From Oscillospiraceae bacterium (GTDB lineage Bacteria > Bacillota > Clostridia > Oscillospirales > Ruminococcaceae): DNA of 64,000 nucleotides. The DNA is taken from assembly GCA_017427265.1 (NCBI GenBank), contig JAFRTG010000010.1:1-64000 (forward strand), written 5' to 3'. Positions 43,853 through 53,327 of the stretch are shown here, piece by piece. The translations under genes and the position numbers were made by a program. The stretch's first letter is position 1. Each line of letters opens with the position of its first letter. The notes beneath the pieces were generated by a model. That model worked only from the letters and a program-made list of their open reading frames with translations. It did not search any database and was not told where the DNA came from.

Positions 43853-45477
43853 ACCGGAAACCCGATCCACACGTTTTTTCCCGTCCACTGATTATTCTGC
43901 TTTCCGTTTTATTCACGTCGATGATGTTCCTGTATACGCCGCTGCAGCCATGGTCTGCGCCCCGCACGGCAACAGGCGGATACTATCAGTATCTCTCCGG
44001 CAGTGCGCTGTCAGAGCAGCCGCGTTCAGCAGATGAGCTGCCCCCTGACCGCTGTGCACTGTCCGTGCCTGCGATCACGCAGATCCCGTTCGCAGAACAG
44101 ATTGAGGCAGAAACGCTCAGTCTGCAAAAGCCAATGAAAATTCTTGACACGAGACCCGGATTCAGCGGCACCGGATACATCGGAAAGCTGCCGGAAAATA
44201 CTGTCTCTGCGGTGACTGTCCCGCTGGAGATCAAAGCGACGCAGCACTATGACATTACGCTCTGCGCTGCGGCCGATCAGGATACTGTCAATGCAATCAG
44301 CATTGAAAACAACATGATTTCGCGTTTCTCGCTGGAAGGCTCCGGAAACTTTACGAAAATCACCTTTTACGGTATCTTTCTGGAAGAGGGACAGCGCACT
44401 CTCACACTCGACGGCATCGACGGCGGTCTTGATATTGACTACATCCTGATTACCGATGACAAGACCGAATACCGTCCGGAGTTTGCCGTCGCAGAGCACC
44501 CCTGTAATCCAAATGCAGATGCAGAGACCGAAAAGCTCTATCAGTTTCTGCGCGGACAATGGGGCAAAACAATCCTGACCGGGCAATATGCCTCGAACAG
44601 CCGGAACCCGGAGCTCAACCTGATCTATCAGATCACAGGGCAGCTTCCTGCAATCCGCTTCGGAATGCTCGGCACGGGTCACGACCGTGAACAGATCAAT
44701 GCGGCAATCGACTGGAGCGTTTACATGCACGGCATCGTCGGACTGATGTGGGAATGGAACGCCCCCGGCACGGATTCCGTCTATGCAGAGGATGCAGATT
44801 TCAGCTTCCATGCGGCGCTGCGGCGCATCAAGCCCGAAAAGCTCGCCGCCATGACGCCGGAGGAATTGCAGGAAGCCGTCGAAAGCGGCGCGGTTGCAAA
44901 AGAAGTACAGATGCTCCTGAACGATATTGACGAAACCGCCGGTTCTCTGCAAAAGCTCGCAAATATGCGCATTCCGGTTCTGTGGCGTCCGCTGCACGAA
45001 GCAAGCGGAGAATGGTACTGGTGGGGCGCTTCCGGCCGTGATGCCTATCAGAAGCTCTGGGTACTGCTCTATCACCGCCTGACGGATTACCATAAGCTGA
45101 ACAATCTGATCTGGATCTGGAACGGGCAGAGCGGTTCGTATCTGGTTCCGGAGGACACCTACGATATCGCATCCGCAGACGTCTATCTGGACGAGCGCAT
45201 GGAATTCGGCAGCCGCTACGAACAGTTTGTATCGCTCGCGCAGATCACCGGCGCAAGAAAAATGCTTGCACTGAGCGAATGCAGTGCGCTGCCCGATCCT
45301 GAGATGATGCAGGTCGATGCGTCCGTCTGGTCGTTCTTCGGGCTCTGGTACGGCGATTATCTCATGAAGCCGGACGGCACGCTGAACGATGCGGTTTACA
45401 CAAGTAACGATTTGTATAATCTATACAACTCTGAATTAGCTTTATCGCTCAATGATTTTCTGTCATTATATCAATAA
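43849..45477 (+). CDS. GH26 beta-mannanase with N-terminal carbohydrate-binding-like domain, membrane-anchored
   Basis: A 542-residue protein. An N-terminal hydrophobic helix (~12-32) without a clear cleavage site may anchor it. Residues ~80-205 form a beta-sandwich like CBM35 (IEAETLSLQ ... YDITLCAAADQDTVNAISIEN ... LDIDYILI). The GH26 barrel follows (~225-540) with the acid/base Glu in WRPLHEASGEWYWWG (~383) and the nucleophile Glu in LALSECSALPDPE (~477). It would cut beta-1,4-mannan at the cell surface. Unlike the GH9 enzyme it has no dockerin. The start TTG 43849 is inferred from coupling with the leader frame. Next gene is GH130. Confidence 0.9.
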   Translation: MNRKPDPHVFSRPLIILLSVLFTSMMFLYTPLQPWSAPRTATGGYYQYLSGSALSEQPRSADELPPDRCALSVPAITQIPFAEQIEAETLSLQKPMKILDTRPGFSGTGYIGKLPENTVSAVTVPLEIKATQHYDITLCAAADQDTVNAISIENNMISRFSLEGSGNFTKITFYGIFLEEGQRTLTLDGIDGGLDIDYILITDDKTEYRPEFAVAEHPCNPNADAETEKLYQFLRGQWGKTILTGQYASNSRNPELNLIYQITGQLPAIRFGMLGTGHDREQINAAIDWSVYMHGIVGLMWEWNAPGTDSVYAEDADFSFHAALRRIKPEKLAAMTPEELQEAVESGAVAKEVQMLLNDIDETAGSLQKLANMRIPVLWRPLHEASGEWYWWGASGRDAYQKLWVLLYHRLTDYHKLNNLIWIWNGQSGSYLVPEDTYDIASADVYLDERMEFGSRYEQFVSLAQITGARKMLALSECSALPDPEMMQVDASVWSFFGLWYGDYLMKPDGTLNDAVYTSNDLYNLYNSELALSLNDFLSLYQ

Positions 45478-45481
45478 TCTA

Positions 45482-45510
45482 TTGTATTTCCGGCGCATTT
45501 ATGATATAAT
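45482..45510 (+). promoter_or_regulatory. Promoter of the GH130 gene
   Basis: TTGTAT (45482-45487), 17 bases, TATAAT (45505-45510), between the GH26 stop and the GH130 start. Confidence 0.65.
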
Positions 45511-45560
45511 ATTACCAGAAATCTCCGCTGCTGCGGCGCGGATGAAAGGCGGACAATATC

Positions 45561-46550
45561 ATGAATGTGAAGATCATAAACGGTACATCAATCCCCAATC
45601 TGCCGTGGCAGGAAAAACCGGCTGACTGTACGGATGTCATCTGGCGTTATGCGGATAACCCTGTCATCGGGCGGAATCATCTTGCGATGTCAAACAGCAT
45701 CTTCAACAGCGCCGTGGTGCCGTTTGCGGACGGATTTGCAGGCGTGTTCCGCGTGGATGATAAAGCACGGAACATGGAACTGCACGCAGGCTTCTCGAAG
45801 GACGGCATCAACTGGGACATTTCCCCGGAGCGCATCGAATTCATCCGGGAAAACGATGAAATCCAGCCGTTCCAGTACGGCTATGACCCGCGTGTCTGCT
45901 TCATCGGGGACCGCTACTATGTCACATGGTGCAATGCACTTGACTGGAAGCCGACAATCGGCATGGCGTACACCTTTGATTTCAGAACATTCTATCAGAC
46001 GGAAAATGCATTTCTGCCGTTCAACCGGAACGGTGTGCTGTTTCCGCGGAAGATCGGCGGCAGCTATATGATGCTCAGCCGTCCGTCTGACAGCGGGCAT
46101 ACGCCGTTCGGCGATATCTTTCTTTCGCAGTCCCACGATCTGACCTACTGGGGCAAGCACCGCCATGTGATGGCGCCTGCCATGCCGTGGGAATCGACCA
46201 AGATCGGTGCAGGCCCTGTCCCGATTGAAACAGAACGCGGCTGGCTGCTCTTCTATCACGGCGTGCTGACCTCGTGCAACGGCTTTGTGTACAGCTTTTC
46301 GGCTGCACTCCTCGATCCTGAAAAGCCGTGGAAGGTGCTCAAACGCGGCCGGGAGTATCTCCTGAGCCCGCAGCTGCCCTATGAATGCGTCGGCGATGTC
46401 CCGAATGTGACATTCCCCTGCGCATGCCTGACCGATGCCGATACCGGCCGCATTGCGATCTACTACGGCTGCGCGGATACCTGCACGGCACTCTGCTTCA
46501 CAATCGTTGACGACGTCATCGCGTGGCTGGATACGCATTCTCAAATCTGA
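45561..46550 (+). CDS. GH130 mannoside phosphorylase
   Basis: A 329-residue five-bladed beta-propeller phosphorylase. It splits beta-1,4-linked mannosides with phosphate to give mannose 1-phosphate. Motifs: [45 protein letters not shown] with the catalytic-site Asp (YDPR), [19 protein letters not shown] and WLLFYHGV. No signal peptide, so it acts in the cytoplasm on imported oligosaccharides. Ruminococcus albus has two characterised enzymes of this family (mannosylglucose and mannooligosaccharide phosphorylases); the short length and position beside a mannanase favour the mannooligosaccharide type. Confidence 0.9.
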   Translation: MNVKIINGTSIPNLPWQEKPADCTDVIWRYADNPVIGRNHLAMSNSIFNSAVVPFADGFAGVFRVDDKARNMELHAGFSKDGINWDISPERIEFIRENDEIQPFQYGYDPRVCFIGDRYYVTWCNALDWKPTIGMAYTFDFRTFYQTENAFLPFNRNGVLFPRKIGGSYMMLSRPSDSGHTPFGDIFLSQSHDLTYWGKHRHVMAPAMPWESTKIGAGPVPIETERGWLLFYHGVLTSCNGFVYSFSAALLDPEKPWKVLKRGREYLLSPQLPYECVGDVPNVTFPCACLTDADTGRIAIYYGCADTCTALCFTIVDDVIAWLDTHSQI

Positions 46551-46556
46551 GTACAA

Positions 46557-46587
46557 AGCGGAACTTCTCCGGAAGCTCCGCTTTTTT
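46557..46587 (+). terminator. Terminator of the GH130 gene
   Basis: Stem AGCGGA-CTTC / GAAG-TCCGCT with single bulges, followed by TTTTTT. Confidence 0.75.
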
Positions 46588-46678
46588 CATAAAACCGGCA
46601 GGATGCTGTAATATTTTTGCCGCTGCGGGTACTAATTTACAAATCCGGATTTCATCATCAATGAGGAGGTGATCGCGC

Positions 46679-47179
46679 ATGGACGAGTTTGAGGACATTT
46701 ACCGGCTGTATCAGCCGGATGTCTACCGGTTTCTGCTCCGGCTGACCGGCTACGAACAGGCAACCGCTGAGGAACTGACGCAGGAAACCTTCTATCAGGC
46801 ATTTCTCTCCTTCGGCAGATTCCGCGGCGAATGCGGTCTGCGGACATGGCTTTACCAAATCGCCAAAAATGTGTACGGCAAATACATCCGGCGCGAGAGC
46901 AGACAGCGCAGCATCAAGCTGCAGCAGGAAAGTCCGCATGTATCAGCTCCGGCGGAATTGATCGAAAACCGGGAAATGCTGCGTGCATTCCGCGATCTGA
47001 TCGAGGCACTTGACGAGCCTGTCCGTTCGGTCATGGAATACCGGCTGTATACTGATACAAGCTATGCGGAAATTGCGCGCCTGCTGAATATCCGCTCCGG
47101 CACAGCAGCGGTCATCTACAACCGCACACTGGCCAGACTGCGCAAATCCATGAAAGAGAGGTATGGTTATGAAATATGA
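46679..47179 (+). CDS. ECF-type RNA polymerase sigma factor
   Basis: A 166-residue group 4 sigma factor. Region 2 (~5-70) has AEELTQETFYQAFLSFGRFRGECGLRTWLYQIAKNVYGKYIRR; region 4 (~105-160) has the helix-turn-helix YTDTSYAEIARLLNIRSGTAAVIYNRTLARLRK. The ATG follows GAGGAGGTGAT. The next gene overlaps its 3' end by 11 bases and encodes a zinc-finger anti-sigma factor, a standard SigW/RsiW-like pair. Target genes are unknown. Confidence 0.92.
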   Translation: MDEFEDIYRLYQPDVYRFLLRLTGYEQATAEELTQETFYQAFLSFGRFRGECGLRTWLYQIAKNVYGKYIRRESRQRSIKLQQESPHVSAPAELIENREMLRAFRDLIEALDEPVRSVMEYRLYTDTSYAEIARLLNIRSGTAAVIYNRTLARLRKSMKERYGYEI

Positions 47180-48119
47180 GCACGAAGTCATCCGCGACCT
47201 GATGCCCCTGTGTATAGACGGAATAGCCTCCCCGCAGAGCGAACAAGCTGTGCAGGCACACATCAGGGAATGCCCTGACTGTGCAAAGGAATGGGCACAG
47301 ATGAACACCGGCGCTCCGGTACAGGAAGCAGAACCACTGCCGGAATCAACTGAAAAATATCAGGAAACCGCTGCACGGGTGCGGAAAAAAACGCGCTGGC
47401 GGCTGCTGAAATCTGTTCTGCTGACGCTTGCATGTATCCTGGTGATCGTGATACTCGGAAATCTGTATATCGGCAACCGTTTTTCCACACGAACACTTGC
47501 AAAACGGTTTGCACGCGAGGACTGGGATTCCCTTCAGGATTCAATTCTTGCCGTGGAACCCGGTATAGCAAGCACATGTTCCTTCTCCGATCTGGAGCTC
47601 CGGATCCTTGGAGAAATGATTACACCTGACCGCAAAACCAAATCCACGTTTCTCATCGCTGACGTTCCAAATACGAACATCACAGCCTTCTGGGAGAGCA
47701 TCGCAGAACGGAACAATCCGCTGCAGCTCGGCATGTGGGAGGACGGCGGCGGCAGTGCCGGGCATTTCCCGGCCGAAAAAACAATCCGGATGACAGAGGG
47801 CAGTCTGCATTTTGACAACGGCGGCAGCATCATGGACTATTTCATATTCTATGTGACAGATGAAGCCGTCAAAAAAATCACGGTTGAAGCATTCGGCCAA
47901 TCCCATACAATCATACCGGATGAAAACGGATTCGGCTACATCTCGAATACTGAGCTTATGTCAGACCGCCTCAGGCAGAAAAAGCCGCCGGAAGAAATCT
48001 GTACGGGCGAAGCCTTTGACGCAAACGGCAAACTGCTTCACCGTATCGAAGCACCGGGATTCCGGCTGCAGGACGGCACGCTTCTGACGTACTACGGATG
48101 GGTACCGGTCACAGAATAA
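47169..48119 (+). CDS. Membrane anti-sigma factor with zf-HC2 domain
   Basis: A 316-residue protein. The cytoplasmic N-terminus carries the zinc-binding anti-sigma motif HIRECPDCAKEW (His-x3-Cys-x2-Cys). One membrane helix (~78-100; LLKSVLLTLACILVIVILGNLYIG) and an outer domain of ~215 residues follow, which could sense an envelope signal. The ATG 47169 (MKYEHE) is preferred; a start two codons earlier is possible. It would hold the ECF sigma factor inactive until released. The outer domain is not recognised. Confidence 0.85.
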   Translation: MKYEHEVIRDLMPLCIDGIASPQSEQAVQAHIRECPDCAKEWAQMNTGAPVQEAEPLPESTEKYQETAARVRKKTRWRLLKSVLLTLACILVIVILGNLYIGNRFSTRTLAKRFAREDWDSLQDSILAVEPGIASTCSFSDLELRILGEMITPDRKTKSTFLIADVPNTNITAFWESIAERNNPLQLGMWEDGGGSAGHFPAEKTIRMTEGSLHFDNGGSIMDYFIFYVTDEAVKKITVEAFGQSHTIIPDENGFGYISNTELMSDRLRQKKPPEEICTGEAFDANGKLLHRIEAPGFRLQDGTLLTYYGWVPVTE

Positions 48120-48127
48120 TTCATCAG

Positions 48128-48160
48128 ACAGCCTGTGTCAAAGCGCAGGCTGTCTTTTTG
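48128..48160 (+). terminator. Terminator of the sigma/anti-sigma pair
   Basis: Perfect 9-bp stem GACAGCCTG / CAGGCTGTC, 10-base loop, then TTTTTG. Confidence 0.85.
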
Positions 48161-48174
48161 TTTATATATGCACT

Positions 48175-48203
48175 TGACGTTTCCGCCGAAAAAAGGTATA
48201 ATA
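48175..48203 (+). promoter_or_regulatory. Promoter of the ppk operon
   Basis: TTGACG (48175-48180), 17 bases, TATAAT (48198-48203), 30 bases before the ppk ATG. Confidence 0.75.
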
Positions 48204-48234
48204 AATATAACTACACTCAGATAGGAGTGACAAT

Positions 48235-50301
48235 ATGAAATTATCCTGCTTTGAAAACCGTGAGCTTTCATGGCTGCGTTTCAATGCCCGTGTTCTGGAG
48301 GAAGCCCGCACGGAGAGCAATCCCCTGCTGGAGCGCCTTTGCTTTACCGCAATTTTCCAGAGCAATCTCGATGAGTTTTTCCGCGTCCGCGTCGGAAACC
48401 TCGTCCGGAAGCAGAAGGAGGAGCCGAAAAAGGCCGATTCCCTCTCCGATATGAAACCGAAAGAGCAGCTGCGCGCGATCTTTGAACAGGTGCGCACGCT
48501 GACCCCTGAACGCGATACTGCCTATCACGAGATTATGGCTGCACTGCGTTCCGAGGGACTTGAACAGATCTCTGTTTCTTCTGCGACGGCTGCCGAACAG
48601 AATATTCTTTCCGACTGGTTCAAGCGGGAGATCCGTCCGCTGAGCCTGCCGGTCATTGTTGACAAGGGAAAGCCGTTCCCGTTCCTGCGCGACCGTGCGC
48701 TCTATATCATTCTGCGGCTGGAATCCAAATCCGGCATCCGGATGGGCATTCTGCCGGTCTCCGATCAGTGCCAGCGCATCATCCGGCTGGGCAGCGGCGG
48801 CAGATTCGTACTTGCAGAGGACGTCATTCTGGCCTATGCGCACACCGTATTCGGCAATTCGCGCGTCATTGACCGCACGATTCTGCGCGTCACGCGGTCG
48901 GCAAGCATTTCGCCGGAGGACATCGGCGATATGCGCACCGGCGATACCAGAGCCGATATGGAACTGATGCTGCAGGAACGCAAGCGTCTGCCCGTTGTAC
49001 GCGCAGAGCTTTCCGAGACCTTCTATCAGCCCGCGCTCGAATATCTCTGCAAAAAGCTAGAAATCACACAGGAGCAGGTATTTTATGCAAAGGCTCCGCT
49101 GGATCTTTCCTTTGCGTATGAATGCAAGAATCTTGCACCGAATCCGGCTTTACAATATGCACGCATGGTGCCGCAGAAATCTGCTATGGTCGCAGAGCAC
49201 GGATCCATGTTCCCGCAGATCCGCAAGAAGGATATTTTGCTGAGCTACCCGTATGAAAGCATCCGGCCGTTCCTGCGTCTGCTCGACGAGGCGGCCGACG
49301 ATCCCGCCGTACTGAGCATTCAGATCACGCTCTACCGTATGGCACGCGACAGCCGCGTGATCGCGGCGCTCTGTGAAGCGGCAGGCCGCGGCAAGGAGGT
49401 CACCGCGCTGACCGAGCTGCGCGCCCGCTTCGACGAGGAAGGCAATATCAAATGGTCAAAGGCGCTTGAACGCGCAGGCGTCCATGTGATCTACGGCCCG
49501 GAAAACTTCAAGGTACACTCCAAGCTGCTGCTGATTACCCGCAAAAACCGCGGACGCATCGAATCCTTTACGCAGATCGGTACCGGAAACTATAACGAAA
49601 AAACAGCTGCGATGTATACAGACTACTGCCTGATGACCGCAGATAAGCAGATTGCCGCAGATGCTGCAAATATCTTTGATGCACTGAAGGCCAATCAGCT
49701 GCCGCAGCCGCAGACCGATCTGCTGGCAGCACCCTACGGGCTGCTTGATCCCGTACTCAAAATGATTGACAACGAAATCGAATATGCACAAAACGGCGAG
49801 GATGCATACATCGGCCTGCGCATGAACGGCCTTTGCGATAAGACAATCATGAAAAAGCTGGCGGAAGCATCCTGTGCCGGCGTAAAAATCGAACTGCTTG
49901 TCCGCGGCGTCTGCTGCCTGATTCCGCGCATCCCGGAGCAGACCGAAAATATCGAGGTCCGCAGCATTGTCGGGCGCTACCTTGAACACGGCAGAGTCTA
50001 TTTCTTCGGTACGCCGGACAGAATGCGCGTCTATCTCGGCTCCGCGGACTTTATGCCGCGCAACACAGTCAAGCGCGTGGAGATCTGCGCACCTGTCAAG
50101 GATGCCGCACTGCGTACCCGTCTTTACGATGAATTCTGCCTGCAGTTCCATGACCCGGTCAAGGCCAGATACCGCACTGCAGACGGTGACTATCACCTGC
50201 CGGAAGGCGGCAACCCTGCGGAAAATTCGCAGGAAGCTCTGCACCGCGCAGCCTATGAACGTGCACACGAAATGGAACATGCAAAAAACGATGAAGAATA
50301 A
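48235..50301 (+). CDS. ppk1: Polyphosphate kinase 1
   Basis: A 688-residue enzyme that makes polyphosphate from ATP, reversibly. The four Ppk1 domains are visible: N-terminal FENRELSWLRFNARVLEEA, the head domain, the first catalytic part with SYPYESIRPFLRLLDEAADDPAVLSIQITLYR and the phosphohistidine in KVHSKLLLI, and the second with FGTPDRMRVYLGSADFMPRN. ATG follows AGGAG. It is followed 13 bases later by the AI-2E-type exporter gene, so the two form an operon. Confidence 0.95.
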   Translation: MKLSCFENRELSWLRFNARVLEEARTESNPLLERLCFTAIFQSNLDEFFRVRVGNLVRKQKEEPKKADSLSDMKPKEQLRAIFEQVRTLTPERDTAYHEIMAALRSEGLEQISVSSATAAEQNILSDWFKREIRPLSLPVIVDKGKPFPFLRDRALYIILRLESKSGIRMGILPVSDQCQRIIRLGSGGRFVLAEDVILAYAHTVFGNSRVIDRTILRVTRSASISPEDIGDMRTGDTRADMELMLQERKRLPVVRAELSETFYQPALEYLCKKLEITQEQVFYAKAPLDLSFAYECKNLAPNPALQYARMVPQKSAMVAEHGSMFPQIRKKDILLSYPYESIRPFLRLLDEAADDPAVLSIQITLYRMARDSRVIAALCEAAGRGKEVTALTELRARFDEEGNIKWSKALERAGVHVIYGPENFKVHSKLLLITRKNRGRIESFTQIGTGNYNEKTAAMYTDYCLMTADKQIAADAANIFDALKANQLPQPQTDLLAAPYGLLDPVLKMIDNEIEYAQNGEDAYIGLRMNGLCDKTIMKKLAEASCAGVKIELLVRGVCCLIPRIPEQTENIEVRSIVGRYLEHGRVYFFGTPDRMRVYLGSADFMPRNTVKRVEICAPVKDAALRTRLYDEFCLQFHDPVKARYRTADGDYHLPEGGNPAENSQEALHRAAYERAHEMEHAKNDEE

Positions 50302-50314
50302 CTGAGGGGTACGC

Positions 50315-51703
50315 ATGAATAAGGAACACAAAACGCGCGTCAAATCGTCCTTTATGCTTGTCACATACGGGATTTTGCTTTACCTAGGACTGCAGAATTT
50401 TTCTTTGATCAAAAAAGCCTTTGTCTGGCTCTTTGCCATTTTGCAGCCGGTTGCTTACGGTATCTGCATCGCATTTGTCATCAATCTGTTTCTGAATCTG
50501 TTTCAGAACAAAATCTTCCGCGGGATGTCAAACTCCAAGCACCAGCTGGAACGGAAGCTCGCGCCGGTTCTGAGCGCAGTCTGTACGGTTCTTGTCGGGC
50601 TGATTCTCGTTGCGGCTGTGATTTTCCTCATTATCCCGCAGATTACGACGGCAATCAACATGCTGATCGAGAAAATGCCGGACAGTCAGGAACAGGTACT
50701 CGCAATGGTCGAGGCCAAGCTGACCTCATGGAACGCGCCGCCCTTCCTCATGGAGAAGCTGCGCGAAATCGACATCAACTGGGATACCGCATATGACTAC
50801 GTCATCAATTTTTTGGACGGCAAAATTGAAATCACATCCGTGCTCGGCACGGCATTCTCTGCGACGGCATCCGTCCTTTCAACCGTTACCAATCTCCTGC
50901 TCGGCCTGATTATTGCAGTTTATCTGCTGCTGCAGAAGGAGCGCGTGCTGTTTCTCCTGCACAAGCTGATCCAACTGATCTCTCCGAAGCGCTATCACGA
51001 CAGAGTTTTCCGGATCCTGCATCTGGCAAATATCTCATTCTCCAATTTTCTGACCGGCCAGTTCATTGAAGCCATTATCATCGGCTCACTCTGTGCCATA
51101 GGTCTTTCCGCCTTCCGGTTTCCCTATGCCGCTACCATCGGCATTCTGACCGGCATCACGGCCCTGCTCCCGATCATCGGTGCATGGATCGGCGGCGGTA
51201 TCGGCGCGCTGCTGATTCTGGTGGAATGCCCAGAGAAAACCATCTGGTTTCTGGTGTTTATCTTCGCGCTGCAGCAGCTGGAAGGCCAGCTGATCTATCC
51301 GCGTGTCGTCGGTACCTCCATCGGTCTGCCCGGCCTGCTCGTGCTGATTGCTGTTATTCTCGGCGGCGGATTTGGCGGCATTCCCGGCATTCTGTTCGCC
51401 GTTCCGGTCTGCGCAATCCTTTATCAGCTGCTGAAGGAGGCCATCGACAACATGGATGAGGAGGAACCGCAGACAGAAGCAGAGACAGCTTCCACGCCTG
51501 TGAACCGTTCACCGCATCTTCCTGCGATGGAGTCACTTGCCGAAGGAACAACTGCTGAAATACCGGAAGCAGTTTCTGACAGGCTTTCGGAATCTGCTGC
51601 AGAACCCGCTGAACCGGAACCCCCGGCAAAACCCGCACCGAATCCTGCCGCGGTTCAAAAGCCGAACAGCAGCGGCCGCCGGAAAAAGAAAAAGCGCCGG
51701 TAA
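50315..51703 (+). CDS. AI-2E family transporter (PerM-like)
   Basis: A 462-residue membrane protein with about seven to eight helices and the family's C-terminal signature: SFSNFLTGQFIEAIIIGSLC, PYAATIGILTGITALLPIIGAWIGG, EGQLIYPRVVGTSIGLPGLLVLIAVILGGGFGGIPGILFAVPV. Members include exporters of autoinducer-2 and sodium/proton antiporters, so the substrate is open. The last ~110 residues are a Pro/Glu-rich, then Lys/Arg-rich tail, unusual for the family and probably disordered. A terminator follows. Confidence 0.87.
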   Translation: MNKEHKTRVKSSFMLVTYGILLYLGLQNFSLIKKAFVWLFAILQPVAYGICIAFVINLFLNLFQNKIFRGMSNSKHQLERKLAPVLSAVCTVLVGLILVAAVIFLIIPQITTAINMLIEKMPDSQEQVLAMVEAKLTSWNAPPFLMEKLREIDINWDTAYDYVINFLDGKIEITSVLGTAFSATASVLSTVTNLLLGLIIAVYLLLQKERVLFLLHKLIQLISPKRYHDRVFRILHLANISFSNFLTGQFIEAIIIGSLCAIGLSAFRFPYAATIGILTGITALLPIIGAWIGGGIGALLILVECPEKTIWFLVFIFALQQLEGQLIYPRVVGTSIGLPGLLVLIAVILGGGFGGIPGILFAVPVCAILYQLLKEAIDNMDEEEPQTEAETASTPVNRSPHLPAMESLAEGTTAEIPEAVSDRLSESAAEPAEPEPPAKPAPNPAAVQKPNSSGRRKKKKRR

Positions 51704-51716
51704 TATACAAATACCA

Positions 51717-51749
51717 AAGCACACAGTTACGGGCTGTGTGCTTTTTCTT
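51717..51749 (+). terminator. Terminator after the AI-2E transporter gene
   Basis: 10-bp stem AAGCACACAG / CTGTGTGCTT, 7-base loop, then TTTCTTTT. Confidence 0.85.
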
Positions 51750-51758
51750 TTATGATAC

Positions 51759-51787
51759 TTGACAAAAGGAAGCAAATGTGCTATACT
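51759..51787 (+). promoter_or_regulatory. Promoter of the ECF S component/coaX operon
   Basis: TTGACA (51759-51764), 17 bases, TATACT (51782-51787). A leader of about 130 bases follows with weak local stems (CAGCA / TGCTG, TCCCG / CGGGA). No known riboswitch class was recognised in it. Confidence 0.75.
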
Positions 51788-51922
51788 TGTTGCAGCATAC
51801 AGTGTGCTGAGACAGATACGCTGCCGCGGTCTGATCGAAGCCGTCCGCAATGTATGCCGCTCGGCAATGTCCGAACTTGTATTGTATCCCGCACGGGAAT
51901 AATAACAGGAGGAGGCATTTTT

Positions 51923-52525
51923 ATGTCAAATGAAACTCTCGCATCATCCAAGAAACTGAGCATTCAGGCCATCGTCGGAATGGGCGTGCTCACCGCACTT
52001 GTCATTGTTCTGCAGTCGCTCGGCAGCGTCATCCGGTTCGGTACGTTCAGCATTACGCTGGTTCTCGTCCCGATCATCGTCGGCGCAGCGCTCTACGGCT
52101 GGAAGGCCGGTGCATGGCTCGGCTTCGTATTCGGCGTTGTCGTGCTGGCAACAGACGCCGGTGCATTTCTTGCAATCAGCGTTCCGGGCACGGTCATCAC
52201 CTGCATTATGAAGGGCGTTCTTGCAGGCGCAGCGGCCGGCGGCGTCTACCGTCTGCTGGAAAACAAAAGCAAATGGGCAGCCGTCATCTGCTCCGGCATT
52301 GTGTGTCCGGTGGTCAATACCGGCGTATTCCTGCTCGGCTGTCTGCTGTTCTTCCTCGATACCGTCCGAAACTGGGGCGCCGCAAGCGGATACGAAAATG
52401 TCGGCGCGTACTTCCTGTTCGGCTTTGTCGGACTGAACTTCGTCGTCGAGCTCTGCATCAATCTGGTGCTCAGCACCGCTATTGTCCGCATCCTGAAAAT
52501 CGTCAAAAAATCCGAAGCAGCATAA
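51923..52525 (+). CDS. ECF transporter substrate-binding (S) component, probably for pantothenate
   Basis: A 200-residue membrane protein with six hydrophobic segments, the form of an S component that docks onto the shared EcfA-A'-T module: IQAIVGMGVLTALVIVLQSLG, ITLVLVPIIVGAALYGWKAGAWLGFVFGVVV. The start ATG 51923 follows GGAGGAGG. It lies 16 bases before coaX, whose product phosphorylates pantothenate, so the likely cargo is pantothenate (PanT-like). That is inferred from context only. Confidence 0.82.
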   Translation: MSNETLASSKKLSIQAIVGMGVLTALVIVLQSLGSVIRFGTFSITLVLVPIIVGAALYGWKAGAWLGFVFGVVVLATDAGAFLAISVPGTVITCIMKGVLAGAAAGGVYRLLENKSKWAAVICSGIVCPVVNTGVFLLGCLLFFLDTVRNWGAASGYENVGAYFLFGFVGLNFVVELCINLVLSTAIVRILKIVKKSEAA

Positions 52526-52541
52526 CGAAAGGCAGCAGCTT

Positions 52542-53327
52542 ATGAAAATTCTGACCGTTGATATCGGAAACTCCAATATCTGCATCGGCTGCGCGAATGA
52601 CCACAAGGTTGAATTCGTCGAGCGGATGCATTCTGACCGCAACAAAACTGATCTGGAATATGCCGTGCTCGTCAAGATGGTGCTGGATCTGCATCAGATC
52701 GACATTACCGCTCTGCACGGCGCGATCATTTCCTCTGTTGTGCCGCCGCTGACCGATCTGCTCTCCAATGCAGTCGAAAAGCTGACCGGAGTCCGCCCGA
52801 TGATTGTCGGACCCGGCATGAAAACCGGCATCAATATTCTCCCGCAGGGCGTCGGTGCAGACCTCGTGGTCGGCGCTGTTGCTGCAATCGAAGATTACGG
52901 TGCTCCGTGCATCATCATTGATATGGGCACCGCAACGACGATGACCGTCGTGGATAACAAGAAGAACTTTATCGGCGGCATCATTTTTCCCGGCGTCGCC
53001 ATCGCACTGCAGTCGCTGGAGTCCGGCACGGCTCAGCTGCCGCATATTCAGCTGAAGGCTCCGGCCAAGGTCATCAATATGGATACCATCGACAGTATGC
53101 AGGCCGGTGTCGTCTACGGCAATGCAGGCGCAATGGATGCGCTCATCGACAGAATGCTTGCAGAGCTCGGCTATCCGGCAACCGTCATTGCAAGCGGCGG
53201 ACTTGCCCCGCTGATTGTGCCGCACTGCAAGCACGATGTCATCATTGACGACGAACTGCTGCTCAAGGGTCTTGACACCCTGTTCTACAGAAACTATAAA
53301 CCGAATGAAACGAAACGAGCCGATTGA
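52542..53327 (+). CDS. coaX: Type III pantothenate kinase
   Basis: A 261-residue ASKHA-fold kinase for the first step of CoA synthesis. Motifs: VDIGNSNICIG (ATP site, residues 5-15), SSVVPPLT, GVGADLVVGAVAA (the GxDR/K region as GADL), IIDMGTATTMTVVD (phosphate-binding) and GGIIFPGVAIALQSL. CoaX uses a monovalent cation and is not inhibited by CoA in characterised members. A terminator hairpin overlaps the stop codon. Confidence 0.95.
   Translation: MKILTVDIGNSNICIGCANDHKVEFVERMHSDRNKTDLEYAVLVKMVLDLHQIDITALHGAIISSVVPPLTDLLSNAVEKLTGVRPMIVGPGMKTGINILPQGVGADLVVGAVAAIEDYGAPCIIIDMGTATTMTVVDNKKNFIGGIIFPGVAIALQSLESGTAQLPHIQLKAPAKVINMDTIDSMQAGVVYGNAGAMDALIDRMLAELGYPATVIASGGLAPLIVPHCKHDVIIDDELLLKGLDTLFYRNYKPNETKRAD

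Noticed and set aside
44026-45093. 355-codon frame opposite the GH26 gene
   Set aside because: Overlaps the catalytic domain of a well-supported plus-strand gene.
51788-51922. Possible riboswitch in the ECF S component/coaX leader
   Set aside because: Leader length is suitable, but only weak stems are visible and no known ligand-binding core was recognised.
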